NCBI RefSeq assembly: GCF_021018805.1
Contig: NC_086249.1
Span: 79,572,472-79,636,471 of the forward strand
DNA: 64,000 nucleotides
From: Prinia subflava
Lineage: Eukaryota; Chordata; Aves; Passeriformes; Cisticolidae
Reading direction: 5' to 3'
Part shown: in pieces, positions 25,621 through 35,525 of the stretch
How the letters are laid out: each line of letters starts with the position of its first letter
Numbering within the stretch: position 1 is the first letter of the stretch
The notes under the pieces: model-generated
What the model was told of the DNA's origin: nothing
What the model saw: the letters and a program-made list of their open reading frames with translations, nothing else
The model's database searches: none
Program-made: the position numbers and the translations under genes

Positions 25621-25912
25621 ACAGAACCATAGAATGGTTTGGGTTGGAAGAAACATCAAAGATGATCTCATTCCAGCCCCTCCCCACCATAAGCAGGGAC
25701 ACCTTCCCAAACACCAGGTTGTTCAGACAGCCCCATCCAACCTGGCCTTGATCACTTCCAGGGATGGGACATCCAGAACTTCTTGGGACAAGCACTTCCA
25801 GGGTCTCATCACTCTCACAGTAAAGAATTTCTTCCTAATATCTAAACTAAACCTCTTTCACTCTGAAGCCCTTATCCCTTGTCCTATCACTTCATGTCCT
25901 TGTAACAAGTTC
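25621..25912 (-). mobile_element. CR1 LINE 3' end, 5'-truncated
   Basis: On the plus strand it reads as the reverse complement of a classic CR1 tail. It starts 'ACCATAGAATGGTTTGGGTT' and continues through 'CCATCCAACCTGGCCTTGAT', 'CAGGGATGGGACATCCA', 'TCTCACAGTAAAGAATTTCT' and 'CCCTTGTCCTATCACT'. It has moderate divergence and no coding part. Confidence 0.93.
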
Positions 25913-27084
25913 TTACAAAAAGGATGAGCAGAGGTGCCTGAGCTTTAGCTCAGGGGTGCTGGGGGATGAAGGGCAGCAGGGGAAATCTTTGAGTGCAGAT
26001 TTGAGTGACTTTTTCAGAAGAGGAAAGACGTGTGGGGCAAACAGGAGCAATTTCCTGAAGCAGCATTCAGGCTGGGACACTGCTGAGGGACCAGCCCATT
26101 CTGGTGATTCTTCTGCATTTTACAGTGAGTGGTGAAGCCAGCCATGGGGCCTGGTCCCACCCCCACGATCTGCTGTGCCTCTGTGGGTTCCACACCTCAT
26201 CACAGGGAGTTGCCACAGCACTGCACAGCTCCCCCACCAAGCACTCGTGGCTGTGTAGATGTATACACGTACATGTTCAATGTCCATATTTATATACAAT
26301 TGCAATATATAGAGTGTGCACTCTGTGTGTGTATGTGTGTATTCATCTGCAACTGATCTGGAACCGATCCTTCCATCACGGAGCCAAGGCCCCAGCACTT
26401 GCCAGATTTCTCACAAGAAGTTTACAGAGGAAGCCCTGCTCTCCCTTGCTCTCTGCTGGCACAGCTTCAGCAGGAGGTGAGATGCTCATTATGGTCTCCT
26501 GAGTGCTGCGAGGGAAGAGAGAGGTTTGTGTCTGTTGGGTAAGGAATTCATTAGGAATTCATCTCGGGTGTTTCTGGCATCTGCAGGGGAAGGTACTGAT
26601 AGAGGATTAATTCACCAAGGGAAGGTTTTAGTCTGAATTAGGAAAAAGAAAGAGTAAGTTTAGGCACCATTAGAGTTATGAAACTGCTGAGCAAGGGCTC
26701 TTAGTTCGTGAGTTTAGCTTTTGGTCCCTGAGTTCTTACAATAAACTAATACTGTATATTTATATATATATATAAAATTCCAAATTATTTTTTAAAGCTA
26801 AAGTGCATTTTGATTTTCTGTGGGTTGGGGCAGTGGGTGGAAGGGAGGCAGAGAAAACCCTGAACTAAGTCACCTTTGGTTGATTCTGTTTAGTTTTTCC
26901 ATCAGGACAATCTCTCCATTTCCATGTACTGTTACAAGGATCTGGCAAACTGGGTTTATATCGAGAGCAATGTGAAATGACACGCTACAGACTTTTTTTT
27001 TTAAACTCCCGTGTCAGAAAAGCCTGCATGAGCCGCTGACAGGTCTTCCCCGGTCTCCCTGGGTTGGTTACGTGTCACTGCAAA
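25913..27084. other. Upstream flank of ECRG4, simple repeats only
   Basis: No gene was recognised. Between about 26260 and 26345 there is an alternating TA/TG-rich stretch (TGTGTGTGTATGTGTGT), and at about 26757-26775 a short (TA)n tract. Both are simple-sequence DNA. The region leads directly into the ECRG4 CpG island. Confidence 0.5.
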
Positions 27085-27480
27085 GAGCAGTGCTCCTGGC
27101 AGGTGGCCGAGCCAGGCAGGGTGCCTGGTCCTGCCGCGCTCGGAGCCGGGGTGCAGCCCCGGGGATCCCCGGGTGCCGAGCGCTGCCCTCGCCCCCCGCC
27201 CGTCCCGTCCCCGCCCCTCCCCGCCGGCGGGACCGGCCCTTCCCTCCGCTCCCGCTGCTCCGGCCCTCCCTCCACCTCCGTCCTCTCCGTCTCGTCCCGC
27301 ACAGGTGGGACTGCTCTCCTCGCCCCTGCCGCCATGCCGCCGCCGTGTCTCCGCGGGGCCCTGCCCGGGGCCTCCCTCCTCCTCCTCTTCCTCCTCCTGC
27401 CGCTGCTCTGCGCGGCCCCCGGTGAGTGAGCGGGATGCGGGATGCGGGACACGGGCAAGCACAGCCCGGCCCGGGGAGCG
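27085..27480 (+). promoter_or_regulatory. CpG island covering the ECRG4 promoter, 5' UTR and first exon
   Basis: GC content and CpG frequency rise sharply from about 27085 and fall off after about 27480, with the start codon at 27334 inside. Sp1-type GC boxes are visible near 27200-27225 (CCCCGCCCCTCCCCGCC). No TATA box stands out, as is usual for CpG-island promoters. The exact transcription start cannot be placed. In human, the ECRG4 promoter island is known to be silenced by methylation in several tumours. Whether that applies here is inference. The long open frames that cross the island on both strands are by-products of its low stop-codon content. Confidence 0.75.
27334..27421 (+). CDS. 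ECRG4: ECRG4 coding exon 1: signal peptide
   Basis: It encodes residues 1-29 and the first base of codon 30. The leucine-rich core [17 protein letters not shown] is a clear secretion signal. The donor is G|GTGAGT at 27422. The ATG sits in a good Kozak setting (GCCGCCATGC). Confidence 0.93.
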
Positions 27481-30400
27481 GGAAACACCTTCCCCAGGCA
27501 CCCCGAGTTGGGGAGAGCCTTCGGACGCTCTGAGCCCTGCGCTAGTTGGGCATCTTTTTAAAAAGGTGCTTGTTTGCCAGTGAGTGAAGCACTTCGGAAC
27601 AGCCGAGCCGAGCGCTCCAGGTCTCCCGCTGCGCTGCCGGTGTGGGGATCAGCAGGATGACTGCTTCGATGTGCTTTGGGGCGGGATGCCAGGCACAACC
27701 TTGGAGCAGTCTGATTGTTAGCACAGCCCTCACCCAGTGACCAGGTGCTTTCAGCATTATCATGCTGCTCTGGGTGCTGGTACTGGCACCAGCTGCAGTT
27801 TTCTGATGAGAAATGTGATCATTTACTTGGTGAAGAAGGCCAGTATAGGGTTCCCTTGCCAAGAGAGCTGGGGAGAGGATGCTGGAGTGTCAGAAGCTTC
27901 TTTGCAGTGTATATTGCACTCAAGTGTGGAAAGGAGAGCAAAGAGAGCAAATTTCTCCTGGGAGAAATTGGTCTGCTTTGCCTGTTGAACTGGAGCTGTG
28001 ACAAAAATACTTCTGGCAGTTTTTGAGGAATAGTCTTTTGTTGCTGCTGTTGTTGATGTTTTAGTTTTTATTTCCTTCCCAGTAAATGTATGTGTTTTAT
28101 TTTTATTTCTCTAGATGTTTCAAGGGGAAATAAGCTTAAACTGATGCTTCAGAAACGAGAAGGTAAGTGAAGGGCCAGTGAAGGGCCAGTGTAGGGCCAG
28201 TGAAGGGCCAGCAAAGCGCGTTCCTCAGTTCTCCTGGGAGCCGCTGTCAGCGGGAGCTGCCGATGAGCCGTCCCTGTCCCTCCAGCTGCAGGAGCAGGGG
28301 GCTGTGAGCACAGGGCCACACCAGGAGCTCCTGCTCGGGCACAGCCTCTGCCTACGTGCCTGTTCGGGGTGCTGGGGTGTTGGGCTGAGGGCTCTGCTTG
28401 CCGCAGCTCCTCTGAAATCCGAGGTTCCTAGCCTCAGGCAGCATGCCTGCCTTTTGCTCTGCACAGAGCACAGCACCAACTTTTTCCAAGGTATGCAGGG
28501 CAGACGTGGCGTTTATCTGGCTTATCTGGGGAAGGCACAAACTTTTCCAAGAAATTATAATGCACAGAAATACTGCTGGCTCAGGCACAGGGAAGAATAT
28601 ATGCAAACCTGGCTTGCCTATGATGCCTTGACTTGTTCTTTTTGTCTTCTTGGCCCCACATATGCTTCCTTTTTGGAGGACTGCTCTCTTATGGGAGCGA
28701 TGATGGCCAAAGGCCCAGCAGCCAGAAGCATGGAATGGCTCACTGGTTGAGGGAAGGTGGTGGAAACGATGCCAACTGGGAACAAGCTGCACCACAGCAG
28801 ATGAAACATCCCAGAAGTTTTGGCCAGCTCTCCTCATCCTGCTCTATGGCTGAAACAAAAAAATTTATACCTTCCCCAGAGGGGACTCCCACTTTCTGCC
28901 AGGCTTTCTAATTTTGTGATGGGTTTTTTTTCTGGCATCTCTCCACACATCTTACCAGAACTAAAATATATATCCCACCCACCTTAGTTTTCCTTGTGTG
29001 TGGGTTCCTACGTCACCATTCTGCAGTGCTTGTGTGAAGATAGGAGAGACCTTCCTGCACCACAGCAGTGGCCACTTGTTTGTTCAGGTCCCCTGGGGAC
29101 AGGGGATGCATGGGGAGGACTATCAGGGCATGCAGATAAAATGGCTTAGATAGGAAGGACTGCAAAATTGATGATGGAGAGAATATGAAGTCTCTTTAAT
29201 TTCAGCCTTGCTCCCCTTTTCTGGTTGTTTTCTAAAAGTGAGCAGGCCAAAGGCACAGTTGTGCTTCCATTGCTGGCAGTGTGCCCTGTGTGAGGGCTCA
29301 TTCATGGGACATTTGCCCAGCTGTCCCTCTTCCCAGTAACAACACCCAGTTCATGGTCATGGTGAGTTATCAGTTTCCACCTCATCATTGCAGGACAGCC
29401 TACTGTTTCCCACTTAGTGCAACAACTCATCTATCACTTTTATCTTCAGAATCTCCTTCTCTATGCAGTCCTTTGCCTTCCTCTGTGAGTCTGCCCAGCT
29501 CCTACTTCAGTGGTTTTCACCACTTCATCTCCACTTGACTTCCCTGTCTACCCCAGTCTCTTCACTCACACCCTCCAAAAATCCCATGCACACCCATGCT
29601 CCTGATTTCTTCCTCACTGAAATGAACCATCTGAAGGCAGGACTTCTACTCTTACACACTTCTTTCACTGCCAGATCAGTACCATGTGTTATCATTTCTG
29701 TATGTGGCCAGAGGCTGACCAATCACAGAATCATAGAACTGTTAGATTAGAAAAGATCTCTGTGTTTAAGTCCAACCATTTACCCAGCCGAGCCACGTTC
29801 ACCACTAAACCTTGTCCCCAAGTGCCAAATGTATGTATTTTTCCAACACTTCCAGAGATGGCGATTCCCACCATTTCCCTAGGCAGCTTGTTCCAAAGCT
29901 TGACCACTCTTTAGGTGAAAGAATTTTTCCTAACATCCAATTTAAGCCTTCTGTGGCACAACTTGAGGCCATTTCTTCTCATCCTGAGTAGCCCTCTCAT
30001 CCATGTCTTTGGGAAGTGCATCGATTCCTCTAACAGCCACAGCAAGCTGCTGTTAGGCATGGAGCAAGCTAGATGGCACATCTGGGTCTGGCAGGTTGAG
30101 GATATTTCCATGCATCCCTCACGTAGGTTGCTATGAAAACCTGACGGGCTTTTATTTTCAGGCATACAGGGTGTTCAGTAGCACTCAGCTAAATGCTACT
30201 TTTTTACACATTAGATTTGAAAATCTATCTTTTTAAGTGTTTCTCCCTCCTCTCTAATGTTAGCAGTGTTTCTCCAGCTTCCTCAGTCTTTTTAACTTCA
30301 CCTCTCTTCTTCAAGCCAATTTCTGCAACTGTAGCACTTAGGGCCAGTCTCCTGTTCTCTCCTGAAAGCACAAACACACAGTTTATATGCTCCTTGAGTT

Positions 30401-32990
30401 TGGGTGTTTTCGTTTAAATTCCTTAGTTAGCTGCTGTACTTGAGCTCAGAAATGCTTTTCAAGGATCCAGGAGAATGAGGGTAGCAGAAAAATCCTATTA
30501 CATCAGTGATTCCTGGGTTTATTACTGTTACTCTGCTACAGGCATTGCACTGGCAAGCACAAAGGCAATGGCATGATGTGAGAATCATTTTCTTACTTGC
30601 TGCAAGCAGTACGCTTCAGGCTGGCCAAAAATTTCCTGGCATGCCTTTTGTGGGGGGGTTTAATTTCAGCCCCTGCTGCTGCGAGGCCTGAGGTGTCAGT
30701 GAAAGAAACAGCAGCCAAGGAGTTCCTGAGCAGCCTGAGACGCCAGAGGCGCCAGCTGTGGGACAGGAGCCAGCCCGACGTGCAGCAGTGGTACCAGCAG
30801 TTCCTGTACCTGGGCTTCGACGAGCAGGTGAGTGTGAGATGTGGAGAGGGCTGATGAAAAAGAGGGAGAATACACAGGGGTAGAACAAGGGGGATTTGGT
30901 TTAAATGGAAAGAAAAAAAAAAAAAAAAAAAGAGATTTAGATTAGATACTAGGAAGAAATTCTTTACTGTGAGGGTGGTGAGGCACTGAACAAGTTGCCC
31001 AGAGAAGTGGTTGATGCCCCATTCCTCTAAGTGCTGAAGGCCAGCTTTGATGGGGCTTCGAGCAACCTGGTTGAGTAGAAGGTGTCCCTGCCCAGATTTC
31101 TTCTTTAAAGTGGCAAATGTCACACAGAAATATAACTTCTGTTACATGTTAGAGATCCTTGCATTATTTTATTAGTAGAAAAAATTACATTAAGATCTTG
31201 TATAGAGTTCCTGCCTGCTATCAAACTTAAGCTTAATAAATTGTAACTGGACATATGAACAAAGTTTGCTTTGTGGAATAGGTGGCCAGACTCAAAGCAG
31301 TCGCTCATATTTCAGAAAGGTAATTTGTCAGCCTCAGCCTGATCAGCTTTTAAACATGCTGAGAAATCCACACCCAGCTGGCTGTGATTGGCACTCCTCA
31401 GTGAAATGGCACTGGCATTATGCACCCAGTGTACACTTGTGCCTCCACAGCGTGGGCAGCTCCTGACCACCATGAACACTGGCAGCTGTGCCTCCACTCT
31501 GCATGCAAAAGGAAAACCACTGGATGATATTCAGTCAACCTCCCTTCAAATGAGAAGGACACATTTTCTAAAAACACTTTATTTGTAAAAACTCTGGAGT
31601 GGAATCAAACTCTTCACAAAGCTCTACTAAATAGATGCTGGAATAGGGCAAAAAAAGTGTGTTTGGTCACAGTCCCACATGTAGAATCATTTCTGCTGTT
31701 AATAAGAGGTAAAAATAGTTATAGGTCTTGAATTCTTGGCTTCTGTCAGCTGCATGAATATGTTTAATGAGATTGCATTGGCACAGGCAGGAAAGCTTCA
31801 TGCTATGTGGATTGCTTGGAAGATGAATGCCCTCATTTTCAAAGCTGCAACAATTAGAAAAATAATCCTTTGCTTGAGCTGAAATAACGAAGGGTTCTTT
31901 TTTCTAAATTCTTCTGGATATCATGTGGATAAAAATCATTTCTCAACAGCATGGCTACATCTCCCTTTACTAATAGGAATAGGAAAAGTGATTTTATACA
32001 TCAGAAACTGAAGACTGGGGGAAAATACCAAAAGAAACAAGGACAAACCATGCAGATAAAGTAAATTCTCCTCTGAGTTCCTGTATGCATTTCAAAAACT
32101 GAAATGAGGCCTGTTGTGGGATACAATGAATCCACTTAGGTTTTCTTGAGTATTAAGACGAGTCTTAACAATGAAATAACTGTTTGTTCCAGCAAAGGAC
32201 TTGGTCCATACTTATCCATTGTGTATTTGCAAAGCCTTTTTTTTTTTTTTTTTCCCAAATCTCAGCCAAAAATATTTCCAAAGAGTCATTCAGATGGAAA
32301 GGCCTTGGCTTGGCAAGTATTTGATATCCTTGAACACTATTTTTCATCTGCTGTTGTGAGCAGAACTGAAGTGCTTATTGCATTTCCATAGCTGGAAGGC
32401 TGCATTGTACCTTTGTTTTTACCCGTGCAAGGTGGGAGTGAGAGATCACAGACAGAAAGCAAAAGCCTGTTGCACCCCAGTCAGGGACAGTGCAACTAAA
32501 GGCACATGGCAAGGGAGGACTAAACCTTTAGATTCTTAACTGTAAAATATTGACATAATTTTACAGTCCACCATTGTCAAGGTAATCGAAATACTAAAGG
32601 TGCTTAGTGCACATTTCAGATGAAGGTGCTGCCAGTTTAAGCACTTTGCAGTGGGCAGGACAATTCCTGCACACAGGATCTTGATAATCCCATAGAGAAG
32701 GTGGGTACAAGTCACAAACCCCCTTAGATCTAAAGATTTAATTTATAACAAGGCTCTTGCACCACTTGTTTCATCTCATCGCTGCAGTTTCAGGCTGGAA
32801 AGCAAACGCTGTCTTTTTTTTCTGGCAGAAATTTGAAGACGACATCTCCTACTGGACAAACCTGGGGCGTGCTCGTAACGAGTACTACGGGGGATACTAC
32901 CAGCACCACTACGATGAGGATTCTCCCATTGGCCCGCGAAACCCACACACCTTCAGGCACGGAGCAGGCGTCAACTACGACGATTACTAA
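27334..32990 (+). CDS. ECRG4: Augurin precursor (ECRG4), complete, four coding exons
   Basis: Coding exons are 27334-27421, 28115-28162, 30670-30827 and 32829-32990. They join in frame to 151 residues plus stop, against 148 in human. All three introns are GT-AG. Augurin is a secreted neuropeptide-like precursor linked to growth restraint, senescence and innate immune signalling. Visible parts are a signal peptide (hydrophobic core about residues 15-27), the conserved [11 protein letters not shown] segment (35-45), a lysine/arginine-rich stretch ending in the furin-type site RQRR (70-73) followed by QLWD, then [12 protein letters not shown] (86-97) and a tyrosine-rich C-terminus ending NYDDY. 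Human augurin is cut at the equivalent site to give C-terminal peptides. The start was chosen because it gives the signal peptide and has GCCGCC upstream. The N-terminus is the least conserved part, as expected. UXS1 converges on it from the right. Confidence 0.97.
28115..28162 (+). CDS. ECRG4: ECRG4 coding exon 2: [11 protein letters not shown] segment
   Basis: This 48-base exon follows a TTTCTCTAG acceptor and ends at donor G|GTAAGT. It carries [16 protein letters not shown], almost the same as the human segment after the signal peptide. Both intron phases are 1, so the exon could be skipped without changing frame. An 11-bp minisatellite starts five bases after its end. Confidence 0.96.
28168..28211 (+). 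repeat. 11-bp minisatellite, four units, beside an ECRG4 splice donor
   Basis: Four back-to-back units of TGAAGGGCCAG run 28168-28211, and the third has one substitution (TGTAGGGCCAG). The array begins within the donor consensus region of exon 2 (donor GT at 28163). Confidence 0.95.
29721..30000 (-). mobile_element. CR1 LINE 3' end in ECRG4 intron 2
   Basis: It begins with the reverse-complement tail 'AATCACAGAATCATAGAACT'. Diverged CR1 3' UTR text follows ('GAATTTTTCCTAACATCCAA', 'TTCTTCTCATCCTGAGTAGC'). The insertion is antisense to ECRG4. The right-hand limit is approximate. Confidence 0.85.
30670..30827 (+). CDS. ECRG4: ECRG4 coding exon 3: prohormone cleavage region
   Basis: The 158-base exon follows TTTAATTTCAG and ends CAG|GTGAGT. 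It encodes the variable linker (residues 46-60), then [19 protein letters not shown] with the dibasic RQRR cleavage motif. It ends with the strongly conserved [15 protein letters not shown]. It enters in phase 1 and leaves in phase 0. Confidence 0.97.
30913..31100 (+). mobile_element. CR1 LINE fragment with internal A19 run, ECRG4 intron 3
   Basis: The piece 30932-31100 matches the CR1 3' UTR in sense orientation ('GAAATTCTTTACTGTGAGGG', 'GTTGCCCAGAGAAGTGG', 'GGAAGGTGTCCCTGCCCA'). It starts with an uninterrupted run of 19 A at 30913-30931. The CR1 terminal octamers are missing, so it is a partial copy lacking its end. Confidence 0.85.
32829..32990 (+). CDS. ECRG4: ECRG4 coding exon 4: conserved C-terminus
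   Basis: After a TTCTGGCAG acceptor it encodes 53 residues starting KFEDDISYW and ending in VNYDDY before TAA at 32988-32990. The [20 protein letters not shown] stretch is rich in tyrosine beside acidic residues, and the family keeps it closely. Sulfation of these tyrosines is possible but inferred. Confidence 0.97.
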   Translation, partial: KFEDDISYWTNLGRARNEYYGGYYQHHYDEDSPIGPRNPHTFRHGAGVNYDDY

Positions 32991-33220
32991 TGCCATTTAT
33001 CCCGCTGCAGCCGGTGCCTGCAGGGCTGCACTGGGCGAGGCTGAGCCCCCCTCGGTCAGAACAACCCCGCTTCTTCTTCTATTCATGTCAAACAGCAAGA
33101 GTAAAGGAACTGCCAGACTTTGGTGAAAGCAACACGACTTTTTAAAACTATCATTACTTAATAGTACACTATATATATAAAGTGTTATAGAAATAAAGCT
33201 TTTTTGATAATCAGGTTGCT
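32991..33220 (+). terminator. ECRG4: ECRG4 3' UTR and polyadenylation signal
   Basis: A canonical AATAAA lies at 33192-33197, about 200 bases after the stop. A T-rich, GT-containing stretch (TTTTTTGAT, then GGTTGC) follows and would suit cleavage at about 33210-33220. Another AATAAA near 33414 could serve a longer form. Confidence 0.7.
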
Positions 33221-35100
33221 ATTATTTTGTAGACTTCATAACAGCAAGTTTAATTCCAACTGTATTACTACAGATTCCCTTTTACAGGGCCTTTTCATTT
33301 GCTATCCTACAATCAATTGCAAAATTACATTATATCATTTACTTTGGCATATAGAATACATAATATAAGCCAGTACGTTTAAGATGTGCCTGCCCATTCA
33401 CATTTCTATTAACAAATAAATCCAATTATTCTTGGGAGAAAAGGAAAAAAAAAAGGTTTCCTGTCAATTGAAGTGCTGCCTTGTTGCCTCCTCTGCTGTT
33501 TCCATACCTACAGTGTGCAGCCCTCCAAGCCTGACATGGCAGTTCTGTAGCTCCTGCTGGGTCAAGGACACAGATATTCACAAAAGCTTAATTCAGTGCA
33601 GACGAGCTCGCCTACCTACAAAGCCTGTGAAAGGATCCTCCAGGGAATGGGCTCAAGGCAGGAACTTGTCTTTAGCAGTAATTGCTGAGGCACAGAGCAT
33701 CCAACCTGAGCAGCCCCAATCCCTCCCAGGCATGATAACCCCAAGGTTATCTTTGCTGAATACTCCCCTTTGTGTCCATTCTACTTAGCATCAAGCTTTC
33801 AGCCTAGCTCAAAATAGGGAATAAAACAACAAAGTAAGCTATTTAAAATTAAGTTAGTGTCAGACAGCATCCAACACAATTCCCTGACATCATAATTTCC
33901 TGTTGCAGAATTCCCTCTACCCCAATTCAGACTGAAACACGCACATTAGGCTGAACATCAAAATATATCAGAGATCAGGCATCTGTGAGTGAAACACAGT
34001 GGATTAAAGGGGAATTGGTGGTGGCATCATGTATGTTAGGAGTCCTGAAACACAACCAATTTTTGTATCACAGCAACATCAGCCTGGGAGAGAGATTTCA
34101 GGAGGAGCTGGGCAGAGGAAAGCACTGCCGGTACTTGACAAATGTAGAGGACTGGGGCAGGTGAGGAAGGCTGGCTGCTCCACGACTTCTGGAACTGAAG
34201 AATCAGGATAAAGAGAGACTAATGTGTTCTACCAACTGCAGCAGTCAGAGAAGACAGCATGGATGCTTTAGCTGTCTCTCATCTAAAGCTTACAAGAGAT
34301 TTCCAAAGCATGGATCATGGCAACACCATACTTTACACTTCACTTCTCTCTTAACTCTGAGTGTATTTCTGAATCTTCTGTTTAAGGCCCTTGATGTGTG
34401 ATGGACTGTTGTCTAAGAGATGCAGTCCAGCACTATGCAGCGCCCTGCAGGAACACTTCCCAGGAGACAGCTCTTTGCTGAATGAACACGTTGGTCCCTT
34501 CTCTGCACACACAGATCCACACTGGCCTAATATGCTCCAAACCCTCAGCCTTCCCTAGGTTTAATCTCAGCAGAATTCTTGCCAGTTTAACTGGTTTAAA
34601 CTGGTGCATTTGCTTGGTAGAAGAGTGTTTATTCCAAATATGGAATAATCACATTCTGAGTCAAGCACAGACTCTTTTGCACAGTTGGAAAACACCTATT
34701 CCTAGAAGAATACTTCCATTCTCTGTATTATCCAAAAAAGTGCACTGAATTTGGCAACATTTAAACCATTACCATTGATGGTAATTTCCATCATTTCCCA
34801 GAATTTACAACTGGGAATTCAGACCAGCTGAATAAGGAAGAATAAAAGAAGTGCTCTACATAAAGACCATACCTCCCCAGGCCTTTGTAAACTCTGCCCA
34901 TTCCTGCAGGCTGACTCAGTCTAGCAGCCTTCTGTGCCTTGCAGGCTCACAACCAAATCTATGGTCTCTGTCTTTTGAATTCTCCAAGAGGAAAAAACAA
35001 TCTTTTCAATAATATTGTGTTGCAGGGTTAAGGAGTGGGACAGAGCTGACTTTCTATACATATGATAACATGTTTGAGATTTGTGACTAAACCAGTGTAG
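33221..35100. other. Intergenic region between the ECRG4 and UXS1 3' ends, left part
   Basis: No exon or RNA gene was recognised. A 9-bp-arm inverted repeat (CCAGTTTAA and its complement) lies at 34582-34604. Short open frames lack any family resemblance. Confidence 0.5.
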
Positions 35101-35109
35101 GCAGAACAC

Positions 35110-35525
35110 AAATGTTTTTGCTTTGGGTGAGCAGTGCCTGCACAGCCTATTTTCACACTGCCCCCCAGCAGGCAGGCTAGGAGTGAGAGAATGGGATAGT
35201 ACAGGGGTGAGAGAGCTGACCCAAACTGGACAATTCTAAATGATGTAATGACTTGCTCAACACTAAAAGCTGGGAAGAAGAAGAGGATGGAGGCTTTTCT
35301 TCCCAGAGAAGCCATTTCTCAGAGACTGGGTAAGCATACGGCTTGCTTGGGAGAGACAGTGAGTGGCCTTTGCCTCACCTGGGTTTTCTTCTTCTTCACT
35401 CATTAAACTGCTCTTACTTCAGCCCTCAAGGGTACTTGTCCTGGTTGTCTAATTCTCTCCCACTGGGGCAGGGGAGGGAGCAGCTGTGAGGGCTTTGCTG
35501 TTGGCTGGGGTCACTCACCACAAGT
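35110..35525 (+). mobile_element. Avian ERVL-type LTR-like fragment (probable solo LTR remnant)
   Basis: The order of short landmarks fits the long terminal repeats common in bird genomes. First comes a GCCTGCACAGCC stretch and a CCCAGCAGGCAGG stretch. Then come GAGCTGACCCAAACTGG, a modified TATA/TAAAAGCTGGG region near 35260-35273, and CTCATTAAACTGCTCTTA near 35399-35416. The end is TAATTCTCTCCCACTGGGGC and a GCTGGGGTCACTCACCAC region. There is no adjacent internal viral coding sequence, so it looks like a solo or broken LTR. The left boundary is uncertain and no terminal TG/CA or target duplication was confirmed. This is pattern recognition from memory of LTR layout, without alignment. Confidence 0.6.

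Noticed and set aside
27001..27501. Open frames of 137 and 166 codons on the minus strand across the CpG island, and overlapping plus-strand ones
   Set aside because: GC-rich islands lack stop codons. The translations are Arg/Gly/Pro/Glu-rich with no known domain, and the true gene on the plus strand explains the region.
28178..28750. 190-codon plus-strand open frame after ECRG4 exon 2
   Set aside because: It lies in intron 2 and is not in the exon 2 reading frame. No homology was recognised, and it starts inside the minisatellite.
34582..34604. Inverted repeat with 9-bp arms CCAGTTTAA
   Set aside because: Short AT-rich arms with an overlapping CTGGTTT direct repeat are likely by chance.
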